Source: CALITV01 sp964415795
Lineage (GTDB): Bacteria > UBP6 > UBA1177 > JAKLFG01
Assembly: GCA_964415795.1 (NCBI GenBank)
Contig: CAYQBN010000016.1
Location: 1-49,696, forward strand
Length of the DNA: 49,696 nt
Direction of reading: 5' to 3'
Every line of letters begins with the position of its first letter. Within the stretch, counting starts at the first letter, position 1. The notes under the pieces were generated by a model that was not told the origin of the DNA, did no database searches, and worked only from the letters and a program-made list of their open reading frames with translations. Shown here piece after piece: positions 42,395 through 49,696 of the stretch. A program made the position numbers and the translations under genes.

Positions 42395-43567
42395 ATGTAC
42401 CGGATGCTTTTCGTTTTTCTTGCCGTGGTGACGAGCGCGTGCACTGACCACGGCACTCCCCGGATCTCTTCCGGTGTCCATTCGTTCGCCGTATCATTCG
42501 CGCCGGGGACCGATACCGGTGCGCCCGATCGGCCGCTCGCCGCGGCGGACGAATATCGCTTCACGATCACCGTCGAGGCGCGCGACCGCTGGGGTGACCG
42601 GGCAAGCGATTTCAACGGTATCGCCGAACTTTCGACACTCGGCGCGACGCTCCGCTCGGCTAAACGGATAACCTTCGTGAACGGCGTTGCCGGCCCGCTC
42701 GAGGTACGCCTCGCCTATGCCTACCGTCTCGAGCGGATCGCGGTGACCGCGGTGAGCGACGAAAAGACCATGATCGGTGCGCGCGAGGTGCGGCTCCCGA
42801 CCGGTCCGGTCGGCGTTTCGGGGCCGATCTGTTTGCCCTATCCGCGGGTCGCCGATGTGCAGAAGAACCACGGCGGCGCAGCCGATGCCGGTCTGTCGCG
42901 TCTCGAGAAGCGCAACCTGACGATCCGGGGTCGCTACGATCCGGCGGGCAATTCATTCGGCGACCTCGTCGTCGTCGCGGCGATCGAGGGCGGTTTCTAT
43001 CTCGCCGATCCCGACTGCAGCGATTACTGTGGCCTCTACCTCTACACTTACTCGACTCCCTATGTGGACGACGCCGGTGAGCGGTCGCCGCTTCGACCCG
43101 GCATGCTCATCCGCGAGGTGAACGGCTCGGTCTTCGAATTCTTCGGCTTCACCGAACTGTCGTTCCCCACCTTCGTGCCGAAGCGCGATGAACAGGGGCG
43201 CATCCTCGTTGACCCGGAGGCGGTGCCGGCGCCGCGCGACATCACCGAGTGCGTGAACGGTGCCGACGACGAGTGTCTCGAAGGGGCCGAATCGTCGCTC
43301 GTGACGGTGACCGACCTCACGGTGAGCGATTTCGACGAGAGCGACGAGGGGTGGCTCACCTACGGACAGTTCCCGCTCGAAACGGCGCAGGGCGGCATCG
43401 TCCTCGCCCAGACCGCCTCGACCGTGCCCTCGTTCAAGCCCGAGGCGATGAAAGGGCGGCGCCTTACGCACCTCACCGGCCTTCTGCGTCAGCACACGAG
43501 CGCGCGCCCGGTGACCTGGATCGTGGTGCCGCGCGACAGTGACGATATCGTGATGGAAGAGAAATAA
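42395..43567 (+). CDS. Second OB-fold-like lipoprotein
   Basis: 390 residues. The lipobox TSAC ends at C16, without the acidic linker of its neighbours. An N-terminal Ig-like segment (about 30-130, TITVEARDRWG and GVAGPLEVRLAYAYR) precedes an OB-fold-like C-terminal part (LVVVAAIEGGFYLADPD, GLYLYTYSTP, RPGMLIREVNGSV, then HLTGLLRQ). It lies 9 bp after the 5'-nucleotidase gene. The OB assignment is weaker than for the first lipoprotein. I infer a nucleic-acid or nucleotide-binding partner in the same system. Confidence 0.65.
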   Translation: MYRMLFVFLAVVTSACTDHGTPRISSGVHSFAVSFAPGTDTGAPDRPLAAADEYRFTITVEARDRWGDRASDFNGIAELSTLGATLRSAKRITFVNGVAGPLEVRLAYAYRLERIAVTAVSDEKTMIGAREVRLPTGPVGVSGPICLPYPRVADVQKNHGGAADAGLSRLEKRNLTIRGRYDPAGNSFGDLVVVAAIEGGFYLADPDCSDYCGLYLYTYSTPYVDDAGERSPLRPGMLIREVNGSVFEFFGFTELSFPTFVPKRDEQGRILVDPEAVPAPRDITECVNGADDECLEGAESSLVTVTDLTVSDFDESDEGWLTYGQFPLETAQGGIVLAQTASTVPSFKPEAMKGRRLTHLTGLLRQHTSARPVTWIVVPRDSDDIVMEEK

Positions 43568-43586
43568 GGTAAGGGAGATATCGCGC

Positions 43587-45377
43587 ATGAAACGACAACT
43601 CATCATCCTCTTGATCGCAGGTGCCGCACTGACGCTCTCAGCGCAGGAAACGCCTGCACCCCAACTCGAGACCGCACCGGCTTCCGCTGTCGCCGAAGAC
43701 TCCGGCGGACAAGCGGCGCCCACCCGCGAGGAGATAGAGGCGCTCATCGAGAAGAAAGTGGCCGAGAAGGTCGCCGCGATCGAGGAGGAGCGGAAACGGA
43801 ACGAGGAAGCGGCGAAGAAAAAAAGCACGGAAGATGCCACAGCGAAGGAGAAAGCGGAGAAAAAGCCGGTAAGCGGCGTCAACGATACACCGGGGCTCAT
43901 GGCACCCTCCTTCTCGAAGAATTCGCTCACCTTCATCATCGGCGACGACAACCTGCGCGACAACTCGCAGTATTCGCCCAAGACCGACATCGGACCGAAG
44001 GATGACTACGACAGTTTCATGAACAAGTTCCTCGGCTACAGTAACCGCGCGAAGGGGATGACGCGGCTCACCCTCTTTCACGAAAGTAGCGGTCTCCTTC
44101 CCGATGTGACCGGTCGCATCGGGCTCGCCTTCGACCTCGAGCATGCCTTCGATACCACCTACTTCGTGAAGACAAACCTCTATGAAGGCGGCTCGTTCCT
44201 CGAGGTGCAGTACGAGAAGGATTTCCTCGTGAAGGTGACCGCGTGGCCCTACGACTCCGACCGGATGGCGGTCGGCTTCTTCCCCGGCCTCCGCTGGGGG
44301 ACCCGCGCCGCATGGCCACAGAACCTCGGCTTCGTGCCCGGTGCACAGGCGCTCTTCGGCTGGGGGCCGCTGTCGCTCTACGCCGGATTCAAAGCGCACC
44401 TTCAGCCGCTCGTGGATACGCTCGGCGACGAAACGGTCCCGCTCGAGACGACCTACGGCGGCTTCGGCGGCGTCACCTACCGCGACTTCGGTCTCACCGT
44501 CAGTTTTCAAGGCGCCTTCATCGACAAGGGCGACAATGTGATGGTGGACGAATCGCTCCTTGACTACAGCAACGACGACGAGATCTACTCCTATGGTCTC
44601 GATCTCTTTGTCCAGTACGAGTGGCAAAAGCCTATCGGCGACCCGCTTGGTCTCACCTCGTTCCAGAACGGCGCGTGGCGCGAACCCGACTACACCGGCG
44701 ACTGGGCCTTCCGGACGCGTGGCGAGTTCATCTTCCTCAACGAGCGGCTCCAGAACGGCGACTATCTTGCATGGGGGAGAAGCGACGACACCATCGCCGC
44801 CGAACCGGTGACCGAGAACTTCTGGGGGCTTGCCGCGGCGGTCGAGGCGGCCCTGCGATGGAAGGATCTCCGCGTGTTCGGCCTCGCCTCGTGGCGGTCG
44901 CTCTCGTTCCTCGTCTTCGACGCGCCGGGGCTCATCCCGTTTCAGACCTTCCCGAAGGGGGCGAAGATACGCGACGAACTGGCCGGATCGCTCGCCGTCG
45001 ACTACCACTGGAAGGTGCTCTGGTTCGGTTTCTCGACCGGCATCAAACAGCCTGCCTCCTACCGCGCCCCCGGCAGCGAGCGGACGACCGTCGTGAAGGA
45101 TCGGCTCGTCGCGAACACCAAGAAAGTCTTCACGGCGCGTAACCGCGAAGATCTTCCCGACGGCGCGAATCCGCTCAACATCGCCTTCTGGAGCTTCATG
45201 GTGAAGGCGCAGCTCACGCCGGCCATCGCCGCAAGCGCGCAGCTGTCGTTCACCAAGGACTCGAACCGCTCCAAACCGGTACCCGACCCCGACACCGGCG
45301 CCAATGTCCTCTTCTGGGACGACGAAGAGACGCGCAACATCCTCTCGTTCTTCGTGAGCCTCGAAGGAAGATTCTGA
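43587..45377 (+). CDS. Outer-membrane beta-barrel protein with N-terminal coiled coil
   Basis: 596 residues. The signal peptide MKRQLIILLIAGAALTLSA precedes a Pro/Ala-rich stretch and a charged coiled coil (about 48-95). The remaining 490 residues show alternating amphipathic strands with aromatic girdles and end in LEGRF, a C-terminal Phe as used for barrel assembly. The coiled-coil-then-barrel order recalls phosphate-selective porin-like proteins, but the family is not certain. It is last in the operon of OB-fold lipoproteins and 5'-nucleotidase, which suggests a channel for released products such as nucleosides or phosphate. Confidence 0.78.
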   Translation: MKRQLIILLIAGAALTLSAQETPAPQLETAPASAVAEDSGGQAAPTREEIEALIEKKVAEKVAAIEEERKRNEEAAKKKSTEDATAKEKAEKKPVSGVNDTPGLMAPSFSKNSLTFIIGDDNLRDNSQYSPKTDIGPKDDYDSFMNKFLGYSNRAKGMTRLTLFHESSGLLPDVTGRIGLAFDLEHAFDTTYFVKTNLYEGGSFLEVQYEKDFLVKVTAWPYDSDRMAVGFFPGLRWGTRAAWPQNLGFVPGAQALFGWGPLSLYAGFKAHLQPLVDTLGDETVPLETTYGGFGGVTYRDFGLTVSFQGAFIDKGDNVMVDESLLDYSNDDEIYSYGLDLFVQYEWQKPIGDPLGLTSFQNGAWREPDYTGDWAFRTRGEFIFLNERLQNGDYLAWGRSDDTIAAEPVTENFWGLAAAVEAALRWKDLRVFGLASWRSLSFLVFDAPGLIPFQTFPKGAKIRDELAGSLAVDYHWKVLWFGFSTGIKQPASYRAPGSERTTVVKDRLVANTKKVFTARNREDLPDGANPLNIAFWSFMVKAQLTPAIAASAQLSFTKDSNRSKPVPDPDTGANVLFWDDEETRNILSFFVSLEGRF

Positions 45378-45382
45378 TTTTC

Positions 45383-45410
45383 TTGATAAAGACCTTTTTC
45401 TTTATAAAAT
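45383..45410 (+). promoter_or_regulatory. Promoter of the cyclase operon
   Basis: TTGATA (45383-45388), 16-bp spacer, TAAAAT (45405-45410), in the 63-bp gap after the barrel gene. Confidence 0.5.
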
Positions 45411-45440
45411 GAAACCACTTGTCCTTTTACGAGCAAGCGG

Positions 45441-47435
45441 GTGTCCCGATCAGGTTACGGCAGAATAGCGGCGGTCGCCGTCGGCGTTGTCTTCGGCATT
45501 CTTCTTTCGCACGCCCCTTTCGCGAAAAAACTCGATTTTCTTTTCTTCGACTTCGCCCAGCGCAGTGTCGCGGTGAGTGCTGGGCCGCACAGCGTGGTCG
45601 TGGCGCTCGACGAACAGACCTTCGAGACCTTCGGGTGGCCGCTCGGCAAGGATCTCTACGCGGCGCTTGCCGCGGTGCTCCACGAGGCGGGGGCTAAGAA
45701 GATAGGGTTCGATCTCTTCTTCACTGACCGGTTCGAGAGTTGTCTCGAGGAAGAGAGTGCCCGTGAGTCGGCGCAGAAAAAGGAGGAACTTCTCGGCTCG
45801 GCGGTCGCGGCGACCGGCGCGGTGCTCGCTTCGTTCGTGATGGAGAGCACCGGCAGGAAAAGTGAAAACTTTGTACCCACTCCGGAAGAGGCGCGTATCG
45901 CGGGATGTGAGGTCCGTGCCGCCGGGCGATTTCTCAGGCCGCTTGTTGCCGGCATCGCTGACAAACGTCCGCTCATCGCCCATGTCCATGCTAACCCTTC
46001 GCCGGTGGACGGGGTAGTGCGGACGATACCGCCCTGTATGGCGCTTCATGACGGATGCGTCGCTGATCTCGCCTCGGTCATGACGGGAAAGTATGAACAC
46101 GCACGGTGCGGCACGGAACGCTATGTCCCGTTCCTCTTTTCGTATGAGGATATGCCGAGGGTCTCTTTTGCCGATGTCATCGCGTGGTCCGAAAGCGACG
46201 AGGGAATGAAACGGCTGAATGACCTTGTGAAGGGAAAATATGTCCTCGTCGCAGCGACCGATCCGACGGTGAAGGATGTCGGAGCGACGCCGCAGGCGGG
46301 GAACGAACCGCTCGTGATGGTCCATGTGAACCGTATCGAGGCGCTCGAGCGGGGCATCATGGTCGTGTCAGTTCCCTCTTGGGTCGGGTGGGGTGCGGCG
46401 GCGCTCCTCTCTTTCGCTATCACGATGCTTTTCCGCCGAATCGTGCCGCTCCTTGTTCTTGCGTTCCTCTGCGGCACCGCTTCGTTCGCTTCGGCGTTTT
46501 TCCTTTATACGAAGGGGTTTTTCTTCCTGCCGGTATCGAGCGCGCTCTTTCCCTCGGTTCTTGGCCTTGGCCTTGCCGCGGCGGAGGCAGGCTGGCGACA
46601 CTTTCTCTTCAACCGGACACTCTCGGAGGCATTCGGTTCCTATGTCTCGCCCGAGATATTGAAATGGCTTAGGGAGACGGGCGGCGCGGCGCTGAAGCCC
46701 GATGCAGCAGAACGGCGTGAGATAACCATCCTTTTTTCCGACATCGCCGGATACACGAGTCTCTCGAACGCGCTCGATGCCGACAAGGTGATTCGTTCGC
46801 TCCGCTGGTATCTCGACACGATGCTCACCATCGTGCAGGAGCATAACGGTTATGTGGACAAGATAAACGGCGACGGGCTCATGATCCTCTTCGGGGCACC
46901 GCGCCGTTCGGAGCGCCATGCCGAAGAGGCGGTCGCGGCGGCGATCGCGATGATGAAGAAGGTGGAAGAGATGCAGGAGGGCTGGCGCGAGATAACGGGA
47001 CGGCCGCTCCGTATCCGCATCGGGATCGCGACCGGATCGGTGCTCGTGGGAAACCTCGGCGGGAGCGGGCACATCGAGTACAGCGCCATCGGGCGCGATG
47101 TCAACTTGGCGGCGCGGCTCGAGAGCGGCTCGGAGGTCGGCGGCATTCTCCTCAGCGAACGCTGTTGGAAACTGCTTGCTCAAAAGCCGCTTGGCTGGTG
47201 GCGCGAGGTCGACCTCAAAGGCTACGAAGGGAAGGTGCGCGTCTTCCAGATACCGCCGCGCGGGGCGAACATCGCTGAGCACTTTGCTCATCCGCCGTCG
47301 CCGCTCATTCTTTCGCGGGCGGCGTACGATGCGCTCAAGGACAAACCGTACGGGGCGATAACACGCCTTTCTGACCGCGAGGGAACGGAACGGGAGATAA
47401 TCGTCATCGAAACCACCGAAAGGATACCGTCATGA
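45441..47435 (+). CDS. CHASE2-domain class III adenylate cyclase
   Basis: 664 residues, GTG start. The N-terminal TM (about 8-24) is followed by an extracytoplasmic CHASE2 domain (about 30-320; FLFFDFAQR, VVVALDEQTFETFGWPL and KKIGFDLFF are typical), then three TM helices (about 325-395). The cytosolic cyclase domain has metal-binding D434 (FSDIAGYTS) and D478 (NGDG), adenine-specifying K474, and the transition-state residues N557 and R561 (VNLAARLE). I therefore favour cAMP over cGMP as product. The stop overlaps the start of the TlpA-like gene. The signal sensed is unknown. Confidence 0.9.
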   Translation: MSRSGYGRIAAVAVGVVFGILLSHAPFAKKLDFLFFDFAQRSVAVSAGPHSVVVALDEQTFETFGWPLGKDLYAALAAVLHEAGAKKIGFDLFFTDRFESCLEEESARESAQKKEELLGSAVAATGAVLASFVMESTGRKSENFVPTPEEARIAGCEVRAAGRFLRPLVAGIADKRPLIAHVHANPSPVDGVVRTIPPCMALHDGCVADLASVMTGKYEHARCGTERYVPFLFSYEDMPRVSFADVIAWSESDEGMKRLNDLVKGKYVLVAATDPTVKDVGATPQAGNEPLVMVHVNRIEALERGIMVVSVPSWVGWGAAALLSFAITMLFRRIVPLLVLAFLCGTASFASAFFLYTKGFFFLPVSSALFPSVLGLGLAAAEAGWRHFLFNRTLSEAFGSYVSPEILKWLRETGGAALKPDAAERREITILFSDIAGYTSLSNALDADKVIRSLRWYLDTMLTIVQEHNGYVDKINGDGLMILFGAPRRSERHAEEAVAAAIAMMKKVEEMQEGWREITGRPLRIRIGIATGSVLVGNLGGSGHIEYSAIGRDVNLAARLESGSEVGGILLSERCWKLLAQKPLGWWREVDLKGYEGKVRVFQIPPRGANIAEHFAHPPSPLILSRAAYDALKDKPYGAITRLSDREGTEREIIVIETTERIPS

Positions 47436-48025
47436 AGCAAGTCCTCTTTGCCCTTTTCCTTGTGTTGTTCTCTTTTGCCAACGCGGCCGATCCGTCGCCC
47501 ACCGGTCTCGCCGTCGGGGAGAAGATCGTTGACTTCGGAATGCGGCAGGTGAACCTCGAAAAGAAGAACCTCGGCGAGATCGTCTGGCTCACCGACTTCG
47601 TCGGAACGCCGCCCGCCGCATCGGCCTCGCACGAACCGAAGCCGCGCAAGAAGGCGCTCGTGCTTGCCTTCTGGGCGACCTGGTGCAAACCGTGTATCGA
47701 GGAGATGCCGTTCATCCAAAAATTGCACGAGACCTACGGTCCCAAGGGAGTGCAGGTGCTCGGTATCAACTTTCGCAATGACAACGAGAAATTCGATGCG
47801 ACCTTTACTGAAAGCCTCAAAATACTCGCCGAAAAGAAAGTGACCTATCCGGTCCTCTTCGATCGCTTCACGACGCGTAACCAACTTATCTACATCGGCT
47901 CGAAGGCGATCCTTCCGACGCTCATCGTCATTGATGCCGAGGGTACCATCGTCGCGAAGTATCAGGGAGAACAGACGCGCAAATTCGAGGAGATAGAGAA
48001 AAAGATAAAAGACTTGGCAAAATAG
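47432..48025 (+). CDS. TlpA-like periplasmic thioredoxin
   Basis: 197 residues. The signal peptide MKQVLFALFLVLFSFANA precedes a thioredoxin fold with WATWCKPC (C85, C88) and a cis-Pro region (AILPTLIVID). Such proteins reduce or exchange disulfides in the periplasm. The ATG overlaps the cyclase stop (ATGA). The following protein, with conserved Cys pairs, may be a substrate. Specific function not known. Confidence 0.88.
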   Translation: MKQVLFALFLVLFSFANAADPSPTGLAVGEKIVDFGMRQVNLEKKNLGEIVWLTDFVGTPPAASASHEPKPRKKALVLAFWATWCKPCIEEMPFIQKLHETYGPKGVQVLGINFRNDNEKFDATFTESLKILAEKKVTYPVLFDRFTTRNQLIYIGSKAILPTLIVIDAEGTIVAKYQGEQTRKFEEIEKKIKDLAK

Positions 48026-48039
48026 GGAGAGGTGAATCC

Positions 48040-49458
48040 ATGAGAGACATCATTTGTGCGCTTCTCGTAGTTGCATTGTTCAACGGCCAACTCTTCGCCG
48101 CAGGCGCACCGGCGCCCGAGGCGAAGGGAGAACCGTCGGCCGTGGCAAAGGAGGAACCGAAACCGTCCGGCTCCGAGAATTCTTCGCCGGCACAAGCCGC
48201 CGTGACGAGCTCGGCACCTTCCGCTTCAAAGGGAGAACCGAAGAAGTTGCTCGTGCAGCGGATCGCGGCAGTCGAAGTTGACGAGGCGACGGCACGGACC
48301 ATCGAAGAGGCGATTGTGCTCAACATTGGCAAACGGGCCGGCTACTCGGTCGTCACCGCCGCCGAAATGGAGAGTGCCATTAAGTTCACTGGCCAGCAGG
48401 CAGCGATGGGGTGCGAATCCTCGACTGAATGCCTTGTTGAGATTCAGAAAAAACTTGATTGTGATACGCTCATCGCGGGCAAGGTGGCGAAACTGGGCGA
48501 CGAACTGATTCTTTCGCTCAACACGGTGAATGTGAACGATGGATCGGTCGGTCTCCGGACAACCGCGCAGGCAAAGGACCTTGCCGACCTCAAGGTAAAA
48601 CTGCCGCAGGCAATAGATGAAATCCTCGGTATCGCCGAACTCAAGCCGATGTTCCAACTGAAACCGGGTGAGACGCTCAAGCTCGCCGTCATGCCGCTCG
48701 CGGCGCGCGGTGTCGAGCAGGCGACCGCCGATGCGCTCACTGCTATTCTTTCCTCGGAGCTCAATTCGATCGAGGGGATCTCGGTCATCGGTCAGGATGA
48801 CATCAACGCGATGCTCGCGAAGGTACAGACCGATGCACAGATGCAGTGCACCGACAGCCTCGAGTGCGTTGTCGAGATCGGCGCTTCGCTTGGCCTGTCG
48901 AAACTGATAACCGGTTCGGTTGGCAAGGTAAAGGACACGTGGGTGATCTCGATACAACTCATAGACACGCGGCGCGCCGAGGTCGAGAACCGCGTGCTCG
49001 AAAGTTATGATGGCGAAAAAGATGAACTGCGCAACGCGATAAAACTGGCCGCATATCAAATCGCCGGTGTGGACTACACGGCGAAGAAGGGCGGCATCGA
49101 ACTGACCTTCAATGTGAAAGAGGCACAACTTCAGTTCGGTGCCGAAAAGGGGGAGGTCAAGGAAAGCCAGTACAAACAGAGCGAGATCGTTCCCGGGCGC
49201 TACAGCCTGCGGGTCATTGCTGACCCCGAAGAGTACCTGCCGCTCCAGACCGATCTTTATGTTGCGCCGGGCGCCAACAATGTGAAAACGCTCACGGTGC
49301 CCGAACAGCCGACGCCGTGGTACAAGACTTGGTGGTTCTGGACCGTCGTCGGTGTTACGGTGGCTGGCGCGGCGGCGGCGACGACCACGGTACTTTTGCT
49401 CGAAAAGAAGGACAATGGATTTGTCGAGATGCCGTTGCGTCCGTCGGAAGGGAGATAG
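48040..49458 (+). CDS. Duplicated CsgG/TolB-like envelope protein with PEGA-like domain and C-terminal anchor
   Basis: 472 residues. The signal peptide covers about 1-20, followed by a Pro/Ala/Glu/Ser linker to about 66. Two homologous domains (about 69-197 and 213-343) each contain a Cys-x5-Cys pair in CESSTECLVEI (C125, C131) and CTDSLECVVEI (C270, C276), then AGKVAKL or TGSVGKV strands. The second begins with LAVMPLAARGVE, typical of CsgG/TolB-like amino-terminal folds. A PEGA-like beta domain (about 352-430) precedes one TM helix (about 438-457). GGGAGAGG precedes the ATG. The Cys pairs and the adjacent TlpA-like gene suggest disulfide bonds. Function unknown. Confidence 0.78.
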   Translation: MRDIICALLVVALFNGQLFAAGAPAPEAKGEPSAVAKEEPKPSGSENSSPAQAAVTSSAPSASKGEPKKLLVQRIAAVEVDEATARTIEEAIVLNIGKRAGYSVVTAAEMESAIKFTGQQAAMGCESSTECLVEIQKKLDCDTLIAGKVAKLGDELILSLNTVNVNDGSVGLRTTAQAKDLADLKVKLPQAIDEILGIAELKPMFQLKPGETLKLAVMPLAARGVEQATADALTAILSSELNSIEGISVIGQDDINAMLAKVQTDAQMQCTDSLECVVEIGASLGLSKLITGSVGKVKDTWVISIQLIDTRRAEVENRVLESYDGEKDELRNAIKLAAYQIAGVDYTAKKGGIELTFNVKEAQLQFGAEKGEVKESQYKQSEIVPGRYSLRVIADPEEYLPLQTDLYVAPGANNVKTLTVPEQPTPWYKTWWFWTVVGVTVAGAAAATTTVLLLEKKDNGFVEMPLRPSEGR

Positions 49459-49494
49459 TGCCCATATTCGTCATGCCCGAGAAAGGAGGGGACC

Positions 49495-49696
49495 ATGAGA
49501 ATCCTCGAGTCGGTGCTGCTCATCGTACTGGTGGTACTCTTTACCGCTTGTGACTCGAATGAACCGGGAGGTGTTCGGATCCTCTACACATGGACGGATG
49601 AGAAAGGGAACGAAATAACGCCGCCTGACCTAAGTCTTCTCTTTGCGTGGGCCGAACTGAGGTATGGGAACGAGACGAAGACGACGGGCCCCGCAT
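49495..49696 (+). CDS. Lipoprotein of unknown function (partial, 5' end only)
   Basis: 67 codons are visible before the window ends. The lipobox LFTAC ends at C19, followed by DSNEPGG. GAAAGGAGGGGACC precedes the ATG. It is 36 bp after the CsgG/TolB-like gene and probably in the same operon. The Asp right after the lipidated Cys matches two other lipoproteins of the window. Confidence 0.78.
   Translation, partial: MRILESVLLIVLVVLFTACDSNEPGGVRILYTWTDEKGNEITPPDLSLLFAWAELRYGNETKTTGPA

Noticed and set aside
43638..45008. A 456-codon minus-strand frame opposite the outer-membrane barrel gene
   Set aside because: Same antisense composition, no ribosome binding site, and the plus-strand gene has a signal peptide and barrel C-terminus.
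1..49696. tRNA or rRNA genes, insertion sequences, prophage
   Set aside because: No T-loop/CCA-like patterns in intergenic gaps, no transposase or integrase motifs, and no terminal inverted repeats seen by eye.

Overview
The window is chromosomal DNA of a Gram-negative bacterium. It encodes an outer-membrane beta-barrel, many lipoproteins and periplasmic or secreted enzymes. No close relative can be named from sequence alone. Lipoproteins with long Asp/Glu/Thr-rich linkers, tandem CGNG-type cysteine modules, and C-terminal tails ending in a Cys-x-Cys motif resemble proteins of Myxococcota and other delta-proteobacterial lineages, so a lineage of that kind is my best guess.

The left part (2-6286) carries the end of an acidic-tailed secreted protein, a membrane-anchored AmrS-type radical SAM enzyme with a membrane-embedded spermidine-synthase-like protein, a secreted repeat protein, and an M1-family aminopeptidase lipoprotein. 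From 6210 to 16438 comes an origin-type locus on the minus strand. Read in transcription order it is mnmE, mnmG, rsmG (with a parS site inside it), a small secreted protein, purE, tsaC, trmN6-like, dnaA, dnaN and recF. It has purE/tsaC/trmN6 inserted where parAB usually sits, and an aminopeptidase instead of gyrB after recF. Next come a tatD-like gene, an nnr-tsaE-EI24 operon, and a guaB-pabA-pabB-pabC operon that unites GTP and p-aminobenzoate supply, both of which feed folate synthesis.

The region 24172-33103 is rich in envelope genes: two secreted proteins of unknown function, a cysteine-repeat lipoprotein, and a 1027-residue secreted amidase whose tail matches the first gene of the window. 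It also holds a glutamine synthetase and a nuclease-fold lipoprotein that has lost two catalytic residues. After queE and an HU gene with a strong terminator lies an AT-rich stretch of about 500 bp without genes. It is followed by an S9 peptidase lipoprotein and a methyl-accepting chemotaxis protein.

The right part (38191-49696) holds an acidic-linker lipoprotein, then an operon of OB-fold lipoprotein, 5'-nucleotidase, second OB-fold lipoprotein and outer-membrane barrel. The last looks like an extracellular nucleic acid or nucleotide scavenging locus. It is followed by a CHASE2 adenylate cyclase, a TlpA-like thioredoxin, a duplicated CsgG/TolB-like protein and the start of another lipoprotein.

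Most readable promoters have a sigma-70-like -35, a spacer of exactly 16 bp, and a -10 close to TACAAT. In two cases (amrS and queE) the start codon lies 7 nt after the -10, which predicts leaderless mRNAs. No tRNA, rRNA, CRISPR array, insertion sequence or prophage was seen.
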